Assembly: GCF_020618475.1 (NCBI RefSeq)
Contig: NZ_CP085335.1
Span: forward strand, 2,790,001 to 2,854,000
Direction: 5' to 3'
DNA: 64,000 bases
Source of the DNA: Haladaptatus halobius
Lineage (GTDB): Archaea > Halobacteriota > Halobacteria > Halobacteriales > Haladaptataceae
Shown: positions 56,867 through 64,000 of the stretch, one piece after another
Numbering within the stretch: the first letter of the stretch is position 1
How the letters are laid out: the number at the start of each line of letters is the position of its first letter
Position numbers and translations under genes: made by a program
The notes under the pieces: generated by a model
Seen by the model: the letters and a program-made list of their open reading frames with translations, nothing else
The model's database searches: none
Told to the model about the DNA's origin: nothing

Positions 56867-59812
56867 ATGGACTACGACCCACGGGAAATCGAATCGAAGT
56901 GGCAGTCTCGATGGGCGGACGAGGGCCGGTACGAGGTCGACCCGTCCGATTCGGAAGCCACCTTCGTCACCGTACCGTACCCCTATCCGAGCGGGGGGAT
57001 GCATATCGGACACGCGCGAACCTACACCGTGCCCGACGTGTGGGCGCGCTACCGCCGACTGCAGGGCGACAACGTCCTGTTCCCCATCGCGTGGCACGTC
57101 ACCGGGACGCCCATCGTCGGGGCCGTCGAACGCCTGAAGAAGCGCGAAGAGAACCAGATGCGGGTCTTGCAGGACATCTACAACGTCTCCGACGAGGATC
57201 TGAAAGAGATGGAGACGCCGATGGGGTTCGCCCGCCACTTCATCGAGAACAGCTACAAAGCGAACATGAAGTCGCTAGGGCTGTCCATTGACTGGCGGCG
57301 CGAGTTCACGACGAACGACGAGCGTTACTCCAAGTTCATCACGTGGCAGTACGAGACCCTGAAGGAGCGCGGTTTGCTGGAGAAGGGACTGCACCCCGTC
57401 AAATACTGTACGAACGAAAAGAACCCCGTCACCACCCACGACCTGCTGGAGGGCGAGGAGGCCGAGTTTCAGGAGTACACGCTGGTCAAGTTCGGCTGGT
57501 CGGAGGACGACCGCAACGTGACAGTTCCGATGGCGACCCTGCGCCCCGAGACGGTTCACGGCGTCACGAACGCCTACATCGACCCCGACGCCGACTACGT
57601 CGAGGCCGACGTGGACGGCGAGCGATGGCTGGTCTCCGAGAGCGCGGCCGAAAAGCTGGAACTGCAAGCCCACGACGTCGAAGTCCGCGACCACTTCACA
57701 GGGAAGCGACTGGTCGGCGAGCACGTCACGAACCCCGTCACGGGCGACGACGTGCTCGTCCTGCCCGCGGAGTTCGTCGACGCCGACAACGCGACGGGGG
57801 TCGTCATGTCCGTTCCGGCCCACAGCCCCGACGACTGGGTGGCTTTGCAAAAGGCGAAGAGCGCGGCGCGCCGCGCCGCGGAACGATCGAGCGGTGACGA
57901 GCCGCGAGACGACGACTCCCGGATGGAGCGGTACGGCATCGACCCCGCCGAAGTCCGCGCCATCGAACCGAAGGCGATCATCGACGTGGAGGGCTACGGC
58001 GAGTTCCCCGCGAAGGACGCGGTCGAGGAACACGGCGTCACGGACTCGGCGGACCCCGCGCTGAAGGAGGCCACGCAGGAAGTCTACAACCGCGAGTTCC
58101 ACGGCGGAACCCTGCGCGAGATGTACGGCGACTACGCCGGCGAAGTCGTCGAGGATGTGCGCGACGACCTGAAAGCCGAGTTCCAGCGACGGGGATCGTT
58201 CGGGTCGATGCACGAGTTCAGCGAGGAGGTTGTCTGTCGCTGCGGCGGTGCCGTGGAGGTCGCCGAGCAAGAGACGTGGTTCCTGCGCTACAACGACCCC
58301 GAGTGGAAGGAGAAGGCCCACGAGGCGGTCGCCGGACTGGACGCCATCCCCGAGAACACCCGTGAGCAGTACGATCACACCGTCGACTGGCTGAACGAGT
58401 GGCCCTGCATCCGAAACTACGGGTTGGGGACGCGACTGCCGTGGGATCCGGACTTCGTCATCGAACCGCTGTCCGATTCGACCATTTACATGGCGTACTA
58501 CACCGTCGCCCACCGACTGGCGGACGTGCCGCCTGAGGAGATGGACAAGGCGTTCTTCGACACGCTGTTTTTCGGGGGCGAGGCGCAACGCGCCTCGGAA
58601 AGCGCGAACGGCGAGGCCGTGAGCGAGGCGGTCGATACCCCCGACGAAACCGCGCTCTCACTGCGCGAGGAGTGGGACTACTGGTATCCCGTCGATTATC
58701 GCTGTTCGGGCAACGACCTCGTCAGCAACCACCTGACGTTCTTCCTGTTCCACCACGCAGAACTGTTCGAGAAGCCGAACTGGCCGCAGGGCATCACGGT
58801 GATGGGCATGGGACTGCTGGAAGGCGAGAAGATGTCCTCCTCGAAGGGTCACGTCGTCCTGCCGGAGGAGGCCATCGAGAGGTACGGAGCGGACACGGTG
58901 CGCTTCTTCCTGATGAACAGCGCCGAACCGTGGCAGGACTACGACTGGCGCTCGGAGCAGGTCGAGAGCACGCAGAACCAACTGCGACGGTTCTGGAACC
59001 GATCGATGGATATTATCGAGGGCGAACTGGGAGAGCGCGACCTGCGACGGATCGACCGCTGGTTGCTGTCGAAATTGCAGACGACGGTGCGGGAAGCGAC
59101 CGAAGCGATGGATCGGTTTGAGACGCGCACCGCGAGTCAAGCCGCCTTCTACGGCTTCGAGGAGCACCTGAAATGGTATCGCAAGCGCACCGACGCGGAC
59201 CGGCCGGGCGCGCGCTGGACGCTGCAAGAGGTTCTGCGAGCCCGCCTGCGCCTGCTGGCTCCCTTCGTCCCGTTCATGGCGACGGAACTCCACGAGCGCC
59301 TGACGGGCGACCCCATCGCCGACGCCGAGTGGCCGGAGCCGAACCCTGAGTTCGAGAGCACCGCGACCGAAGTCGAGGAGGAACTGGTCGAGGGGTTGAC
59401 CGAGGACGTGCGCGACATCGTGGACGTGACCGACACTGACCCCGAGACGGTTCGGGTGTACGTCGCCGCCGACTGGAAGGGGAAAGTACTCTCAGAAGTC
59501 GTCGAGAGCGGCCCCAACGTCGGCGCAGTGATGGGCGAGGTCATGCAGGACGCGGAACTGCGCGAGAAGGGCGACGAAGTGAACCAACTCGTGCAGAAAC
59601 TCGCGGAGGACGTGCGCGAACGTCCGAGCGAACAGGTCGCGGTGCTGTCGGAGGTCGACGAACTGGCGGTGTACGAGGACGCCCGCGACTTCTTCGAACG
59701 CGAGTTCGACTCCGAGGTGGAGATCTACCGCGAGGGCGAGGACGCTTACGACCCCTTGGACAAAGCCCGCCACGCGACGCCGTTGCGACCCGCCGTGCAT
59801 CTGGAAGGATAG
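56867..59812 (+). CDS. leuS: Leucyl-tRNA synthetase
   Basis: The ATG at 56867 (MDYDPREIESKWQSRWADEG) gives 981 residues; a longer frame from 56261 is antisense to the nuclease-like pseudogene. Class I motifs HIGH (46-49 in GGMHIGHARTY) and KMSSSKG are present. The archaeal/eukaryotic editing domain (TLRPETVHGVTNAYIDPDAD ... FVDADNATGVVMSVPAH) lies between them. The C-terminus is long as in archaeal LeuRS. The frame is intact over 2.9 kb. Confidence 0.96.
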   Translation: MDYDPREIESKWQSRWADEGRYEVDPSDSEATFVTVPYPYPSGGMHIGHARTYTVPDVWARYRRLQGDNVLFPIAWHVTGTPIVGAVERLKKREENQMRVLQDIYNVSDEDLKEMETPMGFARHFIENSYKANMKSLGLSIDWRREFTTNDERYSKFITWQYETLKERGLLEKGLHPVKYCTNEKNPVTTHDLLEGEEAEFQEYTLVKFGWSEDDRNVTVPMATLRPETVHGVTNAYIDPDADYVEADVDGERWLVSESAAEKLELQAHDVEVRDHFTGKRLVGEHVTNPVTGDDVLVLPAEFVDADNATGVVMSVPAHSPDDWVALQKAKSAARRAAERSSGDEPRDDDSRMERYGIDPAEVRAIEPKAIIDVEGYGEFPAKDAVEEHGVTDSADPALKEATQEVYNREFHGGTLREMYGDYAGEVVEDVRDDLKAEFQRRGSFGSMHEFSEEVVCRCGGAVEVAEQETWFLRYNDPEWKEKAHEAVAGLDAIPENTREQYDHTVDWLNEWPCIRNYGLGTRLPWDPDFVIEPLSDSTIYMAYYTVAHRLADVPPEEMDKAFFDTLFFGGEAQRASESANGEAVSEAVDTPDETALSLREEWDYWYPVDYRCSGNDLVSNHLTFFLFHHAELFEKPNWPQGITVMGMGLLEGEKMSSSKGHVVLPEEAIERYGADTVRFFLMNSAEPWQDYDWRSEQVESTQNQLRRFWNRSMDIIEGELGERDLRRIDRWLLSKLQTTVREATEAMDRFETRTASQAAFYGFEEHLKWYRKRTDADRPGARWTLQEVLRARLRLLAPFVPFMATELHERLTGDPIADAEWPEPNPEFESTATEVEEELVEGLTEDVRDIVDVTDTDPETVRVYVAADWKGKVLSEVVESGPNVGAVMGEVMQDAELREKGDEVNQLVQKLAEDVRERPSEQVAVLSEVDELAVYEDARDFFEREFDSEVEIYREGEDAYDPLDKARHATPLRPAVHLEG

Positions 59813-59908
59813 AATAGCTCCAGTTTCTGCCTCGGTCTCGTCTACGCCGCCGAAATCGAAGTATCCCTCGTGAGAACGCTTATCTCCCTCTCCGCCGTCC
59901 TTTCCACT

Positions 59909-60136
59909 ATGAGTCAGGGGGACTCCGGAGCCGAACCGGTCAGAAAAGCGCTTCGAACCGTCACGCCGCCGTTCCGCGGACACCCGGACAACGAGATGAA
60001 CGCCATCGGCATCGCGCTGTTTCTCGGTCTCGTCGTCCTACTGCTACCGCTCCTGCCGTTTCTCGCCATCGTGTGGCTCATCTCGAAACTAACGGAAGCG
60101 GTCGCGCAGAAGGCGCCCGTCGGCGACGAAGAGTGA
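59909..60136 (+). CDS. Small membrane protein (DUF7535-like)
   Basis: The ATG at 59909 gives 75 residues. KALRTVTPPFRGHPDNEMNA precedes one strong membrane helix (IGIALFLGLVVLLLPLLPFL), and the end is LISKLTEAVAQKAP. This matches a haloarchaeal family of short single-helix proteins, recalled as DUF7535. It ends one base before the convergent alanine dehydrogenase stop. Confidence 0.7.
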   Translation: MSQGDSGAEPVRKALRTVTPPFRGHPDNEMNAIGIALFLGLVVLLLPLLPFLAIVWLISKLTEAVAQKAPVGDEE

Positions 60137-61123
60137 TCAGAATCCGATAAGGTCGAAGGGATAGCCGTTGTCGTTCTCGTTTGCGTGCTCGTAGACGACG
60201 TGGGCCGCCGCCACGTCCTGAATCGCCAGCCCGGTGCTGTCGAAGACGGTGACGCCGTCATCGTCCGTCCTGCCGTCCAGCTCGCCGACGACGATGTCGC
60301 CGATGTCGCCGTGGATGTCGTCGTCCGAGAGAACGCCCGCGTTGTACGGGACGTTGATTTCGCCGGAGTGGGTGGTTTGGGCGTGGTCGTCAATGACGAG
60401 TTTCGCGTTCAACAGAACTTCGTCGGCGAGTTCGTGTTTGCCCTCCGCGTCCGCACCCATGGCGTTGATGTGGGTGCGCTCGCCGACGGCCTCGCGGGAG
60501 ACGATGGGTTTCTCGACGGGCGTCACCGTCGAGAGTACGTCACAGGCGGCGGCGTCCGAGATCGAGCCGGCGCGAACGTCGAACTCATCGTCGAAGTAGT
60601 CGATGAATCGCTCGACCGCCTCCTCGTCTATGTCACTGATGACGACTTCCTCGATGGGGCGAACCTCCGAGATGGCTTCCAACTGCGTGTAGGACTGGAC
60701 GCCCGCGCCGATGAGGCCCATGCTCGTCGCGTCCTCGACGGCGAGATAGTCGGTTGCGACCGCCGCCGCCGCGCCCGTGCGCTTCATCGTCAGTTCGGTG
60801 CCGTCCATGATAGCCAGCGGGAAGGCCGTCTCGGGGTCGCTGTAGATCATCGTCCCCATGACAGTCGGTAGGTCGAAACTGTCGGGGTTGTCCGGGTGGA
60901 CGTTCACCCACTTGATGCCCGCGGCGTCCCAGTTGTCGGCTTCCAAGTAGGCGGGCATGGAGCGAAAGTCGCCGTTGTACTGCGGCAGGTCGATGTAGGA
61001 TTTCGCGGGCATCTGCGCGTCACCGCGTGCGTAGGCCGCGAACGCATCCTCGACGGCCCGGATGAGTTCCGGCATCTGTGTGTTCTCGTCTACGGCGTCC
61101 CGATTGAGTAGTAGTGTTTCCAT
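60137..61123 (-). CDS. Alanine dehydrogenase, ornithine cyclodeaminase/mu-crystallin family
   Basis: The ATG at 61123 (METLLLNRDAVDENTQMPEL) gives 328 residues. KSYIDLPQYNGDFRSMPAYL and KRTGAAAAVATDYLAVEDA are substrate-binding segments. The NAD-binding motif is GLIGAGVQSYTQLEAI. VVISDIDEEAVERFI follows in the Rossmann fold. Archaeal members act mainly as NAD-dependent alanine dehydrogenases; ornithine cyclodeaminase is the alternative. Confidence 0.88.
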   Translation of the reverse strand: METLLLNRDAVDENTQMPELIRAVEDAFAAYARGDAQMPAKSYIDLPQYNGDFRSMPAYLEADNWDAAGIKWVNVHPDNPDSFDLPTVMGTMIYSDPETAFPLAIMDGTELTMKRTGAAAAVATDYLAVEDATSMGLIGAGVQSYTQLEAISEVRPIEEVVISDIDEEAVERFIDYFDDEFDVRAGSISDAAACDVLSTVTPVEKPIVSREAVGERTHINAMGADAEGKHELADEVLLNAKLVIDDHAQTTHSGEINVPYNAGVLSDDDIHGDIGDIVVGELDGRTDDDGVTVFDSTGLAIQDVAAAHVVYEHANENDNGYPFDLIGF

Positions 61124-61250
61124 ACTCAGAAGATTCCGATGGACACCACTTAGTTCCATCTTTCGCGGTTTTCAGGTGGCTTTCGCAGTCGCTCGTGGAG
61201 ATTTCGGATTTTTCTGGAGAACCGTTCGGAGGATGGTCGGCGCGCGTATT

Positions 61251-61763
61251 TCAGTTGTGTCCGCGCCCGGCTATCTTCACATCGTCCCGCCCGGCCAGTC
61301 CGTGCTCGCCGGACTCGTCTCGCTCCCACCGCAGTTCGGCCTCCGACTCGTCTCCATCGAACCCGGCATCCTGCATCAGGAAGTGAAGAACGAGGTCGTC
61401 GGAACCGTCGTCATCGACGTCTTCGACGTGCCCCTCGTGAACCGGTCGTGCACCGCCACCGGAGGCGACGGACTCGGGCGCACCGAATCGGTATCGAACG
61501 TCCTCGCTGGTCGGGTCGAACTCGTCTGTTCGGAGGACGGCGACGGGAACGACGCCGCAACTGCGCGGGTTGATGGAGTTCGATTCGCTTCCGGGTTTCA
61601 CATCGATTTCGAGTTTCGGCGGGAAGTGGGCGACCGCGGTACCGCTGAGCGTCGGCACTGCGAATGCGGTCACAGCAACCCCGGCACCGGCTTTCAGTAG
61701 TCGACGGCGACCGGTCTGATGTCGATTCGTCTCGTCCACCGAGTTACCCTTCTGGTTAGACAC
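61251..61763 (-). CDS. Tat-exported protein with a DIKPGS-type domain
   Basis: The 170-residue protein has a Tat signal (GRRRLLKAGAGVAVTAFAVP). The mature part LEIDVKPGSESNSINPRSCG, VVPVAVLRTDEFDPTS, RFGAPESVASGGG, EDVDDDGSDDLVLHF resembles a domain repeated in many bacterial and archaeal exoproteins (consensus like DIKPGSFPNSIN). The role is unknown. The DDDGSDD segment may bind calcium. Confidence 0.75.
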   Translation of the reverse strand: MSNQKGNSVDETNRHQTGRRRLLKAGAGVAVTAFAVPTLSGTAVAHFPPKLEIDVKPGSESNSINPRSCGVVPVAVLRTDEFDPTSEDVRYRFGAPESVASGGGARPVHEGHVEDVDDDGSDDLVLHFLMQDAGFDGDESEAELRWERDESGEHGLAGRDDVKIAGRGHN

Positions 61764-61943
61764 GGTGTTCGGGAGTCGTCACGGCGGACGAATAGCGGTT
61801 CTGGCGCGATTCTCGAAAATGCGTGTCACCTTTCTTGAACGTGATGAAAACGCACCGCTAACCACCGAGCCCTCTAAAAACTGCGTGAATTAGTCGAGAA
61901 GCGGTACGGTGAATTGGACGTGGAAATCAGTTTACGCCTGAAT

Positions 61944-63605
61944 TCACATCGCACCGCCCATGCCGCCCATGCCACCCATGCCGCCCATACCGCCGGGGGC
62001 ACCGCCGGGCGCACCGCCTTCGTCGCCACCTTTGTCGGTGGAGAGGTCGCCGGCGGAGATGATGTCGTCGATTTTGAGCACGAGGTTCGCGGCCTCTGTC
62101 GCGCTGGAGAGCGCCTGCTCTTTGGCGTGGGCCGGTTCGACGACGCCGCTGTCGAAGGTGTCCTCGACGTCGCCGCTGAAGACGTTCAGGCCGGCGCGTT
62201 TGTCGCCGTCCTCGTGGGCCGCGCGGAGGTCGACCAGCGTGTCGATGGAGTCGAGTCCGGCGTTCTCGGCGAGCACGCGCGGAACGAGTTCGAGCGAGTC
62301 GGCGAACGCCTCGACGGCTAACTGTTCGCGGCCTTCGACACTGTCGGAGTAGTCGCGGAGTCGGGAGGCGAGTTCGACTTCGATGGCACCGCCGCCGGAG
62401 ACGACGCGACCGTCGCTGACGGTCTGGGCCACCACGTCGAGCGCGTCAGTGATTCCACGCTCGAGTTCGTCGACGACGTGGTCGGTGGAGCCGCGCAGAA
62501 GCAGCGTCACGCCGTGGGCGTCGTCGCCGCCTTTCACGTAGAACAGCTCGTCGGCATCGTCACGGGTGACGCTGCCCGTCCCGACGTCGTCCTCGGAGGC
62601 GCTGTCGAGGTCGGAGACGATGTTCACGTTGAGGACTTCGCGGAGGAACTGGATGTCGCTCTTTTTGCTGCGGCGGACGGCGAGGATGCCTTCCTTGGCG
62701 AGGTAGTGCTGTGCGAGGTCGTCGATGCCCTTCTGGCAGAAGACGACGTTCGCGCCGGTCGCCTTGATCTGCTCGACTTTCTCTTTCAGCTGGGCCTCCT
62801 CGCGGTCGAGGAAGCTCTTGAGCTGGTCGGGGTCAGTGATGGAGACTTCGGTGTCCACGTCTGTCTCCTCGACCTCGACGGCTTCGTTGAGTAGGAGGAT
62901 CTTCGCATCCCCGACCGACGTGGGCATGTTGTCGTGGACGGGGTCTTTGTCGATGACCGCGCCTTCGAGCAGTTCGGACTCGCCCGCGGCGCGGCCCGTC
63001 TGCGTCTCGATGTTGACGTATTCGAGGTCGACGGTGTCTTCGACGGTGACGCCGCGAACCGCGTCCACGATAATCTGGCTGAGAGCTTCCTTGTTCAGTT
63101 CGGCTCCTTTGCCGGTCATGCTGGTCTCGGCGACCTTCCGGAGGAGGTCTTCGTCGTCGGTGTCGACCTGCTCGGCGATGTTGTCTATCTCCTCGCGCGC
63201 CTTCTCGCTGGCGAGGTGGAATCCTTTGATGACCGCCGTGGGGTGGATGTCTTGTTCGAGGAGGTCTTGAGCGTTCTTCAGGAGTTCGCCGGTGACCGCG
63301 ACGGCCGTCGTGGTGCCGTCGCCCGCCTCGTCCTCTTGGGTTTCGGCGACCTCGATAATCATCTCGGCCGTCGGGTTGTCGATATCCATCTCCTTCAGGA
63401 TGGTGACGCCGTCGTTCGTGATGGTCACGTCGCCCATCGAATCGACGAGCATCTTGTCCATCCCTTTCGGGCCGAGTGTGGAGCGTACCGCGTCCGCGAC
63501 GGCGCGCGCCGCGGTAATGTTGTGCTCCTGCGCGTCCTTGTCCTTGACGCGCTGGGCGTCCTCGGACATCACGATCATCGGCTGACCTTGCATTCGCTGA
63601 CTCAT
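61944..63605 (-). CDS. Thermosome subunit (group II chaperonin)
   Basis: The 553-residue protein is an archaeal CCT/thermosome subunit, an ATP-driven folding chamber. [40 protein letters not shown] and the catalytic [15 protein letters not shown] are near residues 42-105. The C-terminus is a Gly-Gly-Met repeat, as in most haloarchaeal thermosomes. A TATA box lies at 63632-63643 on the minus strand. Confidence 0.96.
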   Translation of the reverse strand: MSQRMQGQPMIVMSEDAQRVKDKDAQEHNITAARAVADAVRSTLGPKGMDKMLVDSMGDVTITNDGVTILKEMDIDNPTAEMIIEVAETQEDEAGDGTTTAVAVTGELLKNAQDLLEQDIHPTAVIKGFHLASEKAREEIDNIAEQVDTDDEDLLRKVAETSMTGKGAELNKEALSQIIVDAVRGVTVEDTVDLEYVNIETQTGRAAGESELLEGAVIDKDPVHDNMPTSVGDAKILLLNEAVEVEETDVDTEVSITDPDQLKSFLDREEAQLKEKVEQIKATGANVVFCQKGIDDLAQHYLAKEGILAVRRSKKSDIQFLREVLNVNIVSDLDSASEDDVGTGSVTRDDADELFYVKGGDDAHGVTLLLRGSTDHVVDELERGITDALDVVAQTVSDGRVVSGGGAIEVELASRLRDYSDSVEGREQLAVEAFADSLELVPRVLAENAGLDSIDTLVDLRAAHEDGDKRAGLNVFSGDVEDTFDSGVVEPAHAKEQALSSATEAANLVLKIDDIISAGDLSTDKGGDEGGAPGGAPGGMGGMGGMGGMGGAM

Positions 63606-63631
63606 AGTACAGGAGCGACTATGATTGCGAT

Positions 63632-63643
63632 TCTATATAAATC
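63632..63643 (-). promoter_or_regulatory. TATA box of the thermosome gene
   Basis: The minus strand reads tttatatagaat about 32 bases before the ATG at 63605. This implies a leader of about seven bases. Flanking sequence may hold heat-shock elements, but none is proven. Confidence 0.6.
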
Positions 63644-63783
63644 TTTATCTACCGACCTCAGCGGCCGCTCCGCTATCTCTTCCAAATCCCCGCAAAATCG
63701 TACGAATACGGCGTTTATCCCGTTTAACTGTGGTGATCGTTAGCACGAGTCTATACCGTTCACCGACGGTACGAAGCGGTGGT

Positions 63784-63826
63784 TTATATACTCTACTGCT
63801 GATAGCGGGGCTTTTCACGCCCCGCT
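63784..63826 (+). promoter_or_regulatory. rtcA promoter and leader hairpin
   Basis: The TATA-like sequence tttatata at 63783-63790 predicts a start near 63810. The perfect inverted repeat agcggggc-ttttcac-gccccgct occupies 63804-63826, so it lies at the very 5' end of the rtcA mRNA. The ATG is at 63841. Confidence 0.55.
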
Positions 63827-63840
63827 CCGTATCTCGGTCG

Positions 63841-64000
63841 ATGCACTCGCTCGACGGTTCGACCGGCGGAGGGCAACTGCTCCGGTCTGCGCTCTCGCTC
63901 GCGGCGCTCTCGGGCGAGTCGTTCCGGATGACCGGGATTCGATCGAACCGAGCGAATCCGGGTCTTCGAGCGCAACACCTCACCTCCGTCCGCGCCGTCG
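63841..64000 (+). CDS. rtcA: RNA 3'-terminal phosphate cyclase, N-terminal part
   Basis: The frame is open to the window end (53 residues). [20 protein letters not shown] and [18 protein letters not shown] are the starting signatures of RtcA, which converts RNA 3'-phosphates to 2',3'-cyclic phosphates with ATP. The ATG at 63841 is directly before the first motif. Confidence 0.9.
   Translation, partial: MHSLDGSTGGGQLLRSALSLAALSGESFRMTGIRSNRANPGLRAQHLTSVRAV

Noticed and set aside
1..64000. CRISPR array or cas genes
   Set aside because: No regularly spaced direct repeats and no Cas-like proteins were seen.

Overview
The window is chromosomal DNA of a haloarchaeon (class Halobacteria). Support comes from strongly acidic proteins, GC-rich codons, leaderless-type TATA promoters, Tat signal peptides, an archaeal MCM helicase, thermosome, CDP-archaeol synthase, TiaS, GfcR, archaeal-type alanine dehydrogenase and TnpB-only (IS1341-type) elements. 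The genus cannot be fixed from the sequence alone. No rRNA, CRISPR array, prophage or replication origin was seen. Two tRNA genes are present: Pro(TGG) and His(GTG).

Layout. 1-11.4 kb: a threonine synthase-like 3' end, a shattered Tat-exported protein gene, tiaS, a COG1395 HTH regulator, glutaredoxin, a purine (NCS2) permease, gfcR, thrS, pyrE and carS. 11.4-12.8 kb: a dead TnpB element. 13-19.5 kb: proline dehydrogenase, DUF502, zinc-ribbon and HIT proteins, then mcm with HTH neighbours. 19.7-25.2 kb: tRNA-Pro, a FilR1-type regulator, a Ski2-like helicase, a cupin, and a full-length TnpB-like protein lacking two of its three RuvC catalytic residues. 25.3-29.5 kb: a site-2 protease with CBS domains, and a Tat-lipoprotein substrate-binding protein paired with an APC permease. 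29.6-33.5 kb: a truncated SRAP gene fused to a membrane tail, a broken hypothetical, then a four-gene operon of very acidic proteins with glycine-zipper segments. 33.8-46.5 kb: tRNA-His, GNAT, a TRASH/RecA-like ATPase, aspartate kinase, an AT-richer flavoprotein island, and a tetrapyrrole segment (hemL, hemC, hemD) interleaved with decaying membrane-protein genes, then a RecJ-like nuclease. 46.5-64 kb: a gene-poor kilobase, NifU-domain protein, a sulfatase-superfamily/flippase pair, a third broken TnpB, panE, pheA, hsp20, bcp, leuS, alanine dehydrogenase, an exported protein, thermosome and the start of rtcA.

Two themes stand out. First, more than a dozen small accessory genes carry frameshifts, in-frame stops, lost start codons or truncations, while long conserved genes (thrS, mcm, leuS, thermosome, helicase, hemL) are intact. 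This suggests real gene decay, but homopolymer sequencing errors cannot be excluded without reads. Second, the best candidates for undescribed biology are the nuclease-dead TnpB-like protein at 23979-25190, which may be a domesticated RNA-guided DNA-binding protein, and the glycine-zipper operon at 30935-33517, which is tightly coupled and has no assigned function.
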